Source: CAYFMP01 sp964344215
Lineage (GTDB): Bacteria; Pseudomonadota; Alphaproteobacteria; Rhodospirillales; Casp-alpha2
DNA: 64,000 bases
Direction: 5' to 3'
NCBI GenBank assembly: GCA_964344215.1
Contig: CAYFMP010000002.1
Location: 1-64,000, forward strand
Position 1 is the first letter of the stretch. Every line of letters starts with the position of its first letter. The position numbers and the translations under genes were made by a program. The notes beneath the pieces are model-generated. The model saw only the letters and a list, made by a program, of their open reading frames with translations, searched no databases and was not told where the DNA came from. Of the stretch, positions 51,701 through 59,590 are shown in pieces.

Positions 51701-52459
51701 ATGTCGGAACACCGTGAACAGTTGGGCGAGAAGACCCATTTCGGCTTTCGCACGGTGGCGGCGGCGGACAAGGCCTCCTTGGTCGGCGCCGTGTTCGAAA
51801 GCGTCGCGCCCAGCTACGACCTGATGAACGACCTGATGAGCCTGGGCGCCCATCGGCTGTGGAAGAGCGCCATGCTCGACTGGCTGGCGCCGCGGCCGGG
51901 CATGACGCTGCTCGACGTCGGCGGCGGCACCGGCGATATCGCCTTCCGGTTCCTCGAACGGGGCGGCGGCTTCGTCAACGTTCTCGATATCAATCCCGAA
52001 ATGCTGGCCCACGGCCGCGCCCGGGCGATCGATCGCGGCATTCTCGATCGTATCGCCTGGATCGAGGGCGACGCCGAGACCGTGCCGCTGGCGGATGGCA
52101 GCGTCGACGCCTACGCAACGGCGTTTTGCATCCGCAACGTCACCCGTATCGAGCGGGCGCTATCCGAGGCCCGGCGCGTTCTCAAGCCGGGTGGGCGGTT
52201 CCTTTGCTTGGAGTTCTCGAACGTCGTCCTGCCGCTCCTGGAGAACCTCTACGACGCCTATTCCTTCACTTTTCTGCCGCTGTTGGGGCAGGCGGTGGCC
52301 GGTGACGCCGAAGCCTACCGGTATCTCGCCGAAAGCATCCGCCGATTCCCCGACCAGGAACGCTTCGCGAGCATGATCGAAGACGCCGGCCTCGAGCAGG
52401 TCAAGGTCCGCAACCTGTCGGGCGGCATTGCGGCGCTGCATTCGGCCTGGCGGATCTGA
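51701..52459 (+). CDS. ubiE: Ubiquinone/menaquinone biosynthesis C-methyltransferase
   Basis: A 252-residue class I methyltransferase that adds the ring C-methyl group in ubiquinone (and menaquinone) synthesis. It has THFGFRTV, the SYDLMNDLMSLGAHRLWK segment, the SAM motif LDVGGGTGDIAFRF, and the FCIRNVT and FLCLEFS family blocks. The ATG at 51701 is chosen to fit the usual length; an in-frame ATG at 51689 is possible. ubiB starts four bases after the stop. Confidence 0.94.
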   Translation: MSEHREQLGEKTHFGFRTVAAADKASLVGAVFESVAPSYDLMNDLMSLGAHRLWKSAMLDWLAPRPGMTLLDVGGGTGDIAFRFLERGGGFVNVLDINPEMLAHGRARAIDRGILDRIAWIEGDAETVPLADGSVDAYATAFCIRNVTRIERALSEARRVLKPGGRFLCLEFSNVVLPLLENLYDAYSFTFLPLLGQAVAGDAEAYRYLAESIRRFPDQERFASMIEDAGLEQVKVRNLSGGIAALHSAWRI

Positions 52460-52463
52460 GCCG

Positions 52464-54005
52464 GTGATCGGCCCGCTCCGCAATATCGGCCGTCTGCTGA
52501 GGGTGGCGCGCATTCTGGCCCGCCACGACGCGCTGTTTCCTCTCGAATACTTCAACATCGCCCCGCTCGTGTTGATGCTGGCGAGGTCGGCCGCGCCCGG
52601 CCGCGCCGAGGGACGGCCCGGCCAACGCTTGGCCCGAGCGCTGAACGAGGCCGGACCCAGCTTCATCAAGCTCGGCCAGGCGCTGTCGACGCGTTCCGAT
52701 ATCCTCGGCGAAGAGCTGTGCGAGGATCTTTCCGATCTCCAGGACCGGCTGCCGCCGTTCAGCGGCGCCGAGGCCCGCGCCGTCATCGAGGACGAGTTCG
52801 GCGAACCGACCGATCTCCTCTTCAAGGCGTTCGACAATTCTGCGGTCGCCGCCGCCTCCATCGCTCAGGTCCACTTCGCCACCACCTCGGGCGGCCGCGA
52901 AGTCGCGGTCAAAATACTGCGCCCCGGCATCGAAGACGCGTTCGAGCGCGACCTCGGCCTGTTCCGCTGGATCGCCCAGGTCATCGAACGCACCCGGCCC
53001 GAGTTGCGGCGCCTCAAACCCGTCGAGTCGGTGGAAACCTTTGCCGAGGTCGTCGAGTTGGAGATGGATTTGCGCTTCGAGGCGGCGGCGGCGGCCGAAC
53101 TGGCCGAGAACTTCGAGGGCGACGACGACTTCGTCGTCCCCGAAGTCGATTGGGGGTTGACCTCGCAACGGGTGCTGACCACCGAACGCCTGGTCGGCGT
53201 ACCGTTGGATGATCGCGACGCCATCGCGGCTGCCGGCCACGACCCCAAAGCCGTCCTCGTAAAGGCCTCCCGCGCCACCTTCAAACAGGTGTTCCGGGAC
53301 GGTTTCTTTCACGCCGACGTCCATCCCGGCAATCTGTTCGTTACCGAAACGGGCGCCATCGGGGCAGTTGATTTCGGAATCATGGGCCGGCTCGATCTGA
53401 GGGTCCGGCGGTTTCTGGGCGAGATGCTGGTTGCTTTCCTGAGCCGCGATTACCGGCGCGCGGCGGAGGTTCATTTCGAGGCCGGCTGGGTGCCGGCGCA
53501 CCGCTCGGTCGACGCCTTCACCCAGGCCTGCCGGTCGATCGCCGAGCCGATTCTCGACAAGCCGCAGAACGAGATCTCCATCGCCAGGCTGCTGGCCCAA
53601 CTGTTCCAGATCACCGAGACCTTCCAGATGGAGACCCAACCGCAGTTGCTGTTGCTGCAAAAAACCATGCTGGTCGCCGAGGGTACGGGCCGCAAACTCG
53701 ATCCCGACGCCAACATGTGGTTCCTGGCGCGGCCGCTGATCGAGGATTGGATGCACGAAAACCTCGGTCCCGAAGCCAGGGTGCGCGACGCGCTGAGCGG
53801 ATTCACCGAATCCGTCGACCGGCTGCCCCGCATGCTCGACGAGATCCAGGAAAGCGCCTCGATGATCGCCAGCGGGCGGGTCCGGCTCGACCCGGAGACG
53901 ATGCGGGCGCTCAGCGACGGCCGGACGCGCGGCGGCGTGACGCCGTCGCTATGGGTGATCGCGCTCGTGCTCGGCGCCTTCCTGGTGGCGCTGAAATGGC
54001 TGTAG
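52464..54005 (+). CDS. ubiB: Ubiquinone biosynthesis protein UbiB (atypical kinase/ATPase)
   Basis: A 513-residue member of the UbiB/ADCK family, needed for ubiquinone synthesis and thought to act as an ATPase on membrane-bound intermediates. It carries GPSFIKLGQALSTRSDIL (the KxGQ motif), AAASIAQVH (in place of a G-rich loop), VAVKILRPG, FFHADVHPGNLF and AVDFGIMG. A hydrophobic helix close to the C-terminus may anchor it. The GTG start at 52464 follows ubiE by four bases; the frame extends upstream into ubiE. Confidence 0.94.
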   Translation: MIGPLRNIGRLLRVARILARHDALFPLEYFNIAPLVLMLARSAAPGRAEGRPGQRLARALNEAGPSFIKLGQALSTRSDILGEELCEDLSDLQDRLPPFSGAEARAVIEDEFGEPTDLLFKAFDNSAVAAASIAQVHFATTSGGREVAVKILRPGIEDAFERDLGLFRWIAQVIERTRPELRRLKPVESVETFAEVVELEMDLRFEAAAAAELAENFEGDDDFVVPEVDWGLTSQRVLTTERLVGVPLDDRDAIAAAGHDPKAVLVKASRATFKQVFRDGFFHADVHPGNLFVTETGAIGAVDFGIMGRLDLRVRRFLGEMLVAFLSRDYRRAAEVHFEAGWVPAHRSVDAFTQACRSIAEPILDKPQNEISIARLLAQLFQITETFQMETQPQLLLLQKTMLVAEGTGRKLDPDANMWFLARPLIEDWMHENLGPEARVRDALSGFTESVDRLPRMLDEIQESASMIASGRVRLDPETMRALSDGRTRGGVTPSLWVIALVLGAFLVALKWL

Positions 54006-54026
54006 CCGGTTGACGAAAATCAGGTC

Positions 54027-54055
54027 TTGCGTGCCCCGTTGGAGGGCACTACATT
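54027..54055 (+). promoter_or_regulatory. coaBC: Possible promoter of coaBC
   Basis: TTGCGT (54027-54032) and TACATT (54050-54055) are separated by 17 bp in the 88-bp gap after ubiB. Matches to consensus are moderate, four of six each. The AT-rich leader then leads to an AGGA ribosome site and the GTG start. Confidence 0.35.
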
Positions 54056-54093
54056 AATCACACTTCTTTCTCGTTAAATTAGGATATACCACG

Positions 54094-55305
54094 GTGATCA
54101 AAGGCAAACGGATCCTGTTGATCGTGTCTGGCGGCATCGCCGCCTATAAGGGCCCGGATTTGGTGCGGCGGTTACGGGAGCGCGGCGCCGTGGCCCGTTG
54201 CATCCTGACCGCGGGCGGCGCCGAGTTCGTGACGGCGCTGGCGCTTGGCGCGGTCAGCGAGGAGAAGGTCTATCAGGACCTGTTCTCGTTGACCGACGAG
54301 AGCGAGATGGGTCACATCAGGCTGGCTCGCGAGACCGACGCGGTGGTGGTGGCGCCGGCCACCGCCAACATCATCGCCAAGATGGCGCATGGGCAGGCCG
54401 ACGACTTGGCGACGACGGCGCTGCTGGCGACCGATCGGCCGGTTTTCGTGGCGCCCGCCATGAACGTACGGATGTGGGAACACGCCGCCACCCAGGCCAA
54501 CCTGGAAACGTTGAGGAGCCGGGGCGTCGCCGTCATCGGCCCCGTCCAAGGCGATATGGCGTGCGGCGAATACGGTATGGGGCGGATGTCCGAACCGGTT
54601 GAGATCGCCGACGCTCTCGAAGCCTTTTTCGCGACGGCGAACCGCCTGCAGGGCAAACGAGCCCTGGTCACCAGCGGGCCGACCCACGAGCCGATCGATC
54701 CGGTCCGCTACATCGCCAATCGGTCGTCCGGCAAGCAGGGACATGCCATCGCCGACTCCTTGGCCCGGCTCGGGGCGGCGACGACGCTGGTTTCCGGGCC
54801 GACCGGCCAGCCCGACCCGCCGGGCGTCGCCGTCGTCCATGTCGAAACGGCGTTGGACATGCTGAAGGCCTGCGAACAGGCGTTGCCGGCCGATGTCGCG
54901 GTCTGCGCAGCGGCGGTTTCCGACTGGCGGACGGCGGAGATGGAGGGCAGCAAGATCAAGAAACAGGCGGACGCCGCCACGCCAGCCCTCGAACTCGTTG
55001 AAAACCCAGACATCCTGGCCACCCTGAGCCGGGCCGCAAACCTGCGGCCGCGGCTGGTCGTTGGTTTCGCGGCGGAGACCGACGACCTCGTCGACAATGC
55101 CCTCGCCAAGCGCGCGGCCAAAGGCTGCGACTGGATCGTCGCCAACGACGTTTCGCCCGCCACCGGGACTTTCAGCGGCGATAGCAACACGGTGCGGCTG
55201 ATTTCCGAGGACGGCGTCGAGGAATGGCCGACGCTGAGCAAGGCGGCGGTCGGCGACCGGCTGGCGGCACGCATTGCGGAGCGCCTGTGTGGAACTCATG
55301 ACTGA
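54094..55305 (+). CDS. coaBC: Phosphopantothenoylcysteine decarboxylase / phosphopantothenate-cysteine ligase
   Basis: A 403-residue bifunctional enzyme for two steps of coenzyme A synthesis. The N-terminal flavoprotein decarboxylase domain (CoaC) shows SGGIAAYKGPDLVRRL, APATANIIAKMAHG and PAMNVRMWEH. The C-terminal ligase domain (CoaB, from about residue 185) has TSGPTHEPIDPVRYIANRSSGKQG and VGFAAETDD. The GTG start has AGGA ten bases upstream. It overlaps dut by eight bases. Confidence 0.95.
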   Translation: MIKGKRILLIVSGGIAAYKGPDLVRRLRERGAVARCILTAGGAEFVTALALGAVSEEKVYQDLFSLTDESEMGHIRLARETDAVVVAPATANIIAKMAHGQADDLATTALLATDRPVFVAPAMNVRMWEHAATQANLETLRSRGVAVIGPVQGDMACGEYGMGRMSEPVEIADALEAFFATANRLQGKRALVTSGPTHEPIDPVRYIANRSSGKQGHAIADSLARLGAATTLVSGPTGQPDPPGVAVVHVETALDMLKACEQALPADVAVCAAAVSDWRTAEMEGSKIKKQADAATPALELVENPDILATLSRAANLRPRLVVGFAAETDDLVDNALAKRAAKGCDWIVANDVSPATGTFSGDSNTVRLISEDGVEEWPTLSKAAVGDRLAARIAERLCGTHD

Positions 55306-55759
55306 CCTGAGCATCCCGGTTCAGCGCCTCGCCCATGGCGCCGGTCTGCCGCTGCCTGATCGCGCCACGGCGTCGAGCGCCGGCCTCGACCTGCTGGCCG
55401 CCGTCGACGAGTCGGTGACGCTGGAGCCGGGGGCCCGTATGGTCGTCCCTTCCGGCATCGCTATCGCTCTGCCGCCGGGTTTCGAGGCGCAGTTGCGGCC
55501 GCGCTCAGGGCTGGCCGCCGCTCACGGCGTCACCATTCTCAACAGCCCCGGCACCATCGACGCCGATTACCGCGGCGAGATCGGCGTCATTCTGATCAAT
55601 CACGGCGACGAGGCCTTTCGCATCGAACGCGGCATGCGCATCGCCCAGATGATCGTGGCGCCGATAAGCGCCGTCACCTGGCGCGAGACCGAAAACCTCG
55701 ACGACACCGGGCGCGGCAGCGGCGGCTTCGGTTCGACCGGAACCGACGGAGGCGATTGA
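55298..55759 (+). CDS. dut: Deoxyuridine 5'-triphosphate nucleotidohydrolase
   Basis: A 153-residue trimeric dUTPase that hydrolyses dUTP to dUMP, keeping uracil out of DNA and feeding dTMP synthesis. Five conserved motifs are visible: SAGLDLLA, RPRSGLAAAHG, GTIDADYRGE, RGMRIAQMIV and the C-terminal GRGSGGFGSTG arm. The ATG at 55298 overlaps the coaBC stop; GTG three codons upstream is an alternative. Confidence 0.96.
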   Translation: MTDLSIPVQRLAHGAGLPLPDRATASSAGLDLLAAVDESVTLEPGARMVVPSGIAIALPPGFEAQLRPRSGLAAAHGVTILNSPGTIDADYRGEIGVILINHGDEAFRIERGMRIAQMIVAPISAVTWRETENLDDTGRGSGGFGSTGTDGGD

Positions 55760-55765
55760 ACCGCC

Positions 55766-56221
55766 ATGTTCAAGCTTTCCAGAAAGGTCATATTCGCCAT
55801 CGAGGCGGTGCTCGATATCGCTTATCACGCCGGTTCCGGACCAGTGCAGAGCCGCGACATCACCCGCCGCCAGGGGATTCCCAGGCGCTATCTCGAGCAA
55901 GCCTTGCAACAACTAGTGCGTCAGGGACTGCTTCTGGGCGTACGCGGGCCGAAGGGCGGCTACCGGCTGGCCCGCGAGCGGCGGCGGATCACCGTCGGCG
56001 ACATCGTGCGCAGCATCCGAATGATGGAGTCGGACGACAAGCTCGATGAGGAGACGGTGACTTCGGAACTGGGCCAGCGCGTCGTTCAGCCGTTATGGAC
56101 GGAGTTGCAAGACTCGATCATGGCCAGGCTTGACGCCACAACCATCGACGACCTTTGCGAACGCGCACACGCCACCGGTGTCAGGAGCGAAGGCCGGCAA
56201 AACCTGGATTTCACCATCTGA
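55766..56221 (+). CDS. Rrf2-family transcriptional regulator, CymR-like
   Basis: A 151-residue winged-helix protein with the Rrf2 pattern: LSRKVIFAIEAVLDIA, the recognition region IPRRYLEQALQQLVRQGLL, and GVRGPKGGYRLAR. Only one cysteine (Cys131) is present, so the three-Cys iron-sulfur site of IscR or NsrR is missing. It lies 21 bases upstream of cysK. In Bacillus and Staphylococcus the cluster-free Rrf2 protein CymR represses cysteine genes by sensing CysK, so a similar control of sulfur metabolism is likely here. Confidence 0.85.
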   Translation: MFKLSRKVIFAIEAVLDIAYHAGSGPVQSRDITRRQGIPRRYLEQALQQLVRQGLLLGVRGPKGGYRLARERRRITVGDIVRSIRMMESDDKLDEETVTSELGQRVVQPLWTELQDSIMARLDATTIDDLCERAHATGVRSEGRQNLDFTI

Positions 56222-56242
56222 ACAAGGGCGATTGCTACTGAC

Positions 56243-57226
56243 ATGAATGATTCCCGAACCTCCAGAGCCCCGGCCCCGACCGAGTTTCGAGGCCGCGTCT
56301 ACGACAGCATCGTCGACACCATCGGCGCCACGCCCTTGGTTCGACTCTCGAGACTGGCCGCCGACAGCGGCGTCAACGCCGAAATACTCGGAAAATGCGA
56401 GTTTTTCAATCCGCTGGCCTCGGTAAAGGACCGCATCGGCATCGCCATGATCGAGGCGGCCGAAAAGGACGGCCGGATCGGCGACGGCGCCACCTTGGTC
56501 GAGCCGACTTCCGGCAATACCGGGATCGCGCTGGCCTTCGTTTGCGCCGCCAAGGGCTACAGGCTGATCCTGACCATGCCCGAGAGCATGTCGGTGGAGC
56601 GCCGCAAGATGCTGGCGCTGCTCGGTGCCGAAATCGAGCTGACCCCGGCCGAACTCGGCATGAAGGGGGCCATCGCGCGGGCCGAGGAGATCGTCGAGAC
56701 GACGCCGGGCGCCATCATCCTTCAGCAGTTCGAGAACCCCGCCAACCCGGAGATTCACCGCCGGACGACGGCAGAGGAGATCTGGAACGACACCAGCGGG
56801 CGGGTCGACGTCATCGTCAGCGGCATCGGCACCGGCGGCACCCTGACCGGCGTCGCCGACATCCTCAGGCCGCGTAATCCGGATCTCTGGATGGTCGCGG
56901 TCGAGCCCGAAGACAGCCCGGTGCTGTCGGGAGGCGCGCCCGGTCCCCACAAGATCCAGGGCATAGGCGCCGGATTCGTGCCGCAAATCCTCGATATCGA
57001 TGCCATCGACGAAGTGCTTCGGATCGGAAACGAAACGGCCTTCGCCATGGCCCGCAAAGTGGCGCGACTGGAAGGGCTTCCGGGAGGGATTTCGAGCGGC
57101 GCGGCGCTGGCGGCGGCCATCGAGGTGGCCGAACGCGCCGACATGGAAGACAAAGTCATCGTCGTCATCCTGCCGTCGTTCGCCGAGCGCTACCTGTCGA
57201 CGGCCCTTTTCGACGGGCTCGGCTAG
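56243..57226 (+). CDS. cysK: Cysteine synthase (O-acetylserine sulfhydrylase)
   Basis: A 327-residue PLP enzyme that makes cysteine from O-acetylserine and sulfide. PLP Lys62 lies in NPLASVKDRIG. The substrate loop EPTSGNTGIALAF and the phosphate-binding GIGTGGTLTG are intact. The N-terminus is about 15 residues longer than usual. It follows the Rrf2 regulator and precedes a MoeB/ThiF-like activating enzyme, which fits a sulfur-handling operon. Confidence 0.95.
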   Translation: MNDSRTSRAPAPTEFRGRVYDSIVDTIGATPLVRLSRLAADSGVNAEILGKCEFFNPLASVKDRIGIAMIEAAEKDGRIGDGATLVEPTSGNTGIALAFVCAAKGYRLILTMPESMSVERRKMLALLGAEIELTPAELGMKGAIARAEEIVETTPGAIILQQFENPANPEIHRRTTAEEIWNDTSGRVDVIVSGIGTGGTLTGVADILRPRNPDLWMVAVEPEDSPVLSGGAPGPHKIQGIGAGFVPQILDIDAIDEVLRIGNETAFAMARKVARLEGLPGGISSGAALAAAIEVAERADMEDKVIVVILPSFAERYLSTALFDGLG

Positions 57227-57237
57227 GACCATATCCG

Positions 57238-58044
57238 GTGGAGTTCTCGGAAGCCCAGGTCAACCGCTACGCCCGCCACATCCTGCTTCGCGAGGTCGGC
57301 GGCGCCGGCCAGCAGAAACTCCTCAATGCCCGCGTCCTGGTCATCGGCGCCGGCGGTCTCGGCTCGCCGGTGCTGATGTACCTGGCGGCGGCCGGCGTCG
57401 GCACCATCGGCGTCGTCGACGACGACGCCGTCGACCTGTCCAACCTGCAGCGCCAGATCGTCCACGCCACCGCCAGCATCGGCCGGCCCAAGGTGGAAAG
57501 CGCCAAGGCCAGCCTTGCCGCCGTCAACCCGGAGATCGAGGTGGTTGCCCACAACCAGCGGATCACGGCGGAAAACGCGGTCAAGCTGATCTCGGACTAC
57601 GACATCGTCGCCGACGGCAGCGACAACTTCCCGACCCGCTTCCTGGTCAATGACGCCTGTTATTTCGCCGAAAAGCCGCTGGTGTCGGCCGCCATCCTCC
57701 GGTTCGACGGACAGATCGCCACTTTCAAGCCGCATCTGGTCGACGAAGACGGCGAGCACGGCCCCTGTTATCGCTGCATTTTCCGCGAGCCGCCGCCGGA
57801 AGGCCAGATTCCGACCTGCGCCGAGGCCGGCGTGTTGGGCGCGCTGTGCGGCATGGTCGGCTCGCTGCAGGCGACCGAGGTGCTCAAGGAACTGATGGGG
57901 ATCGGCGACAGCCTGTCGGGCTCGATGGTGATCTGCGAGGCGCTCGGCACGACGTTTCGCAAGATCGCGGTGAAGCGCGACCCCGGCTGCCCGTTGTGCG
58001 GCGACCAGCCGTCGATCAAGGACCTCTCCGTCCATGCCGGCTGA
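57238..58044 (+). CDS. moeB: MoeB/ThiF/HesA-family adenylyltransferase
   Basis: A 268-residue E1-like enzyme that adenylates the C-terminus of a sulfur-carrier protein (MoaD or ThiS). The nucleotide loop is GAGGLG (37-42), followed by VDDDAVDLSNLQRQ. Zinc cysteines are Cys177/Cys180 and Cys251/Cys254, and a Cys194 region GQIPTCAEAGVLG is conserved. There is no C-terminal rhodanese domain. GTG is the start. Whether it serves molybdopterin, thiamine or another carrier cannot be decided; cysK and dsrE as neighbours fit sulfur transfer. Confidence 0.9.
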   Translation: MEFSEAQVNRYARHILLREVGGAGQQKLLNARVLVIGAGGLGSPVLMYLAAAGVGTIGVVDDDAVDLSNLQRQIVHATASIGRPKVESAKASLAAVNPEIEVVAHNQRITAENAVKLISDYDIVADGSDNFPTRFLVNDACYFAEKPLVSAAILRFDGQIATFKPHLVDEDGEHGPCYRCIFREPPPEGQIPTCAEAGVLGALCGMVGSLQATEVLKELMGIGDSLSGSMVICEALGTTFRKIAVKRDPGCPLCGDQPSIKDLSVHAG

Positions 58045-58477
58045 CCACACACCCGACAAGCTTTCCGTCGTCGTCTACGCCGGCGAGTTCGACAAGGTGC
58101 ACTATGCTCTGGTGATGGCGTCCGCCGCCGCCGCCGTCGGCCGCCCCGTTACCCTGTTCTTCACCATGGACGCCTGCCTGGCGCTCGAGCGGCCGGCCGC
58201 CGACGGCACCCCGGCCTGGACCGCCATGCCGCTCGGCCAGGGCGAGGGCGACGCCGCGGCCCTCGACGCCAGTTACGCCGAGCGCGGCATCGCCACCTTC
58301 GAGGAGTTGATGGAGGCGTGCGTGGCGCTCGGCGTCAAGTTCATGGTCTGCGAGATGGGTCTGAGGGCGCGCGGCCTCGAGAACATGCCGCTGCGCGACG
58401 ACCTGCCGATCGAGGCTGGCGGCGTCGTCACCTTCCTGAACGATGCCTCCAAGGACGGCGCCATGATCTTCGTCTGA
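58034..58477 (+). CDS. DsrE/DsrF-like sulfur-relay family protein
   Basis: A 147-residue cytoplasmic protein of the DsrE-like fold, with VVVYAGEFDKVHYALVMASAAAAVG at the start and LGVKFMVCEMGLRARGL near residue 100. Cys48, Cys96 and Cys106 are candidates for sulfur transfer. The gene overlaps moeB by 11 bases, which suggests that it works with the activating enzyme. The stop lies directly next to a nitroreductase remnant on the other strand. Confidence 0.82.
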   Translation: MPADHTPDKLSVVVYAGEFDKVHYALVMASAAAAVGRPVTLFFTMDACLALERPAADGTPAWTAMPLGQGEGDAAALDASYAERGIATFEELMEACVALGVKFMVCEMGLRARGLENMPLRDDLPIEAGGVVTFLNDASKDGAMIFV

Positions 58478-58774
58478 ACCGCCGGGCGGCGCCTCGGCCA
58501 GCCACGGCATCGACGGCACCAAGTCGCCGATCCGGCGGCGCAGCTCAGGCTCGGTGACGACGACGATCGAGTATTGTTGCAGGTTGGACTTGGTCGGCGC
58601 CGAATGGGCGCAGGCCAGCAACAGCTCGATGAGGCCGTCCGCGACCTCTTTGTCGAGGTAGCGGCGCTGCGTGCGGCGGCCGAGAATGCCACGCACCGTT
58701 TCGTTAAAGCCGCTTTCATCGGCAGCCATGTCGATGCCGAAGCGGTCCTGCATCATCTGCGATAGGGGTTTCAT
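58478..58774 (-). pseudogene. Truncated nitroreductase-family gene
   Basis: From the ATG at 58774 the first 97 codons match the N-terminus of a nitroreductase (RRTQRRYLDKEV near residue 34, ACAHSAPTKSNLQQYSIVVV near 55, ending MPWLAEAP). The family normally needs about 200-250 residues, including the flavin-binding C-terminal half. Here homology stops next to the dsrE stop codon, and the open frame then continues only as the antisense of dsrE to 58016. It looks like the 5' remnant of a gene cut by a deletion or rearrangement, or a misassembly. It lies 12 bases downstream of pabC. Confidence 0.75.
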
Positions 58775-58786
58775 GGTGTCTCCGGT

Positions 58787-59590
58787 TCAAACCATCGCCC
58801 GCAGCCGCTCCCAGGCCGGCCCAGGACGGCCGTCGCCGACGGCGGCACCGTCGATCTCGACGATCGGACGAATGCCGGCGCTATTGGTCGCGAAAACCTC
58901 GGAAGCGCGGCTCAAATCGGCCGGCACCAGCGGTTTCTCGACGGCCTCGCCGGCAGCCACGATGTCGGCCCTGACGACGCCGGGCAGCGCCCCGTCGGCA
59001 ACCGGCGGCGTTAAGATGCGGCCTTCGATCACCACGAAGACGTTGGCGACGGTGGTTTCCGCCAAGCGGCCGGCGGTGTTCAAGAGGATCGCGTCGTCGG
59101 CGCCGCGCTCGGCAGCTTCGGCGGCGGCGATAACGTTGTCCAAATAGTTGACGGTCTTCAACCGGGCCAGTGGCGAATACTCGTTGCGCCGGGTCGCGGC
59201 GGCGATGATCGCCCGTACCGGCGGCGGGTCGGGCGGCCCGGCCGGCGCCGCCGTCACCAGCACGGTCGGGGTCTCGGTCTTGGGCGGAATCAGACCCCTG
59301 GCGGCCGGGCCGCGACTGATTGTGAGCCGCAAAAGACCGCCCTCAAGGCCGTTGGCCGCGATCACCAGCTCCACGGCCGAGGTCAATTCGCGGTCGATCG
59401 GCGCCTCCGCAAAGCCCAGAAATTCCAATCCGTATCGAAGCCGTTCCAAATGGGCCGATAGCCGTTTGGGGACGCCGCCGGCGACGGCGATGGTCTCGAA
59501 GACGCCGTCACCCAAGGTCAGGCCGCGGTCGGTCGGGTCGATTCGGGCCTGGTCGGCCGCAACGACGTCGCCGTTGAGATAAACCTTCAT
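58787..59590 (-). CDS. pabC: Class IV aminotransferase, probable aminodeoxychorismate lyase
   Basis: A 267-residue PLP enzyme of the branched-chain/D-amino-acid aminotransferase fold. Seen are DRGLTLGDGVFET at about residue 20, the LKTVNYLDNVIAA segment holding the PLP lysine, and the EVFATNSAGIRPI end. The start overlaps the pabB stop as ATGA, so it probably takes 4-amino-4-deoxychorismate to p-aminobenzoate and pyruvate for folate synthesis. Sequence alone would also allow a D-alanine aminotransferase. Confidence 0.87.
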   Translation of the reverse strand: MKVYLNGDVVAADQARIDPTDRGLTLGDGVFETIAVAGGVPKRLSAHLERLRYGLEFLGFAEAPIDRELTSAVELVIAANGLEGGLLRLTISRGPAARGLIPPKTETPTVLVTAAPAGPPDPPPVRAIIAAATRRNEYSPLARLKTVNYLDNVIAAAEAAERGADDAILLNTAGRLAETTVANVFVVIEGRILTPPVADGALPGVVRADIVAAGEAVEKPLVPADLSRASEVFATNSAGIRPIVEIDGAAVGDGRPGPAWERLRAMV

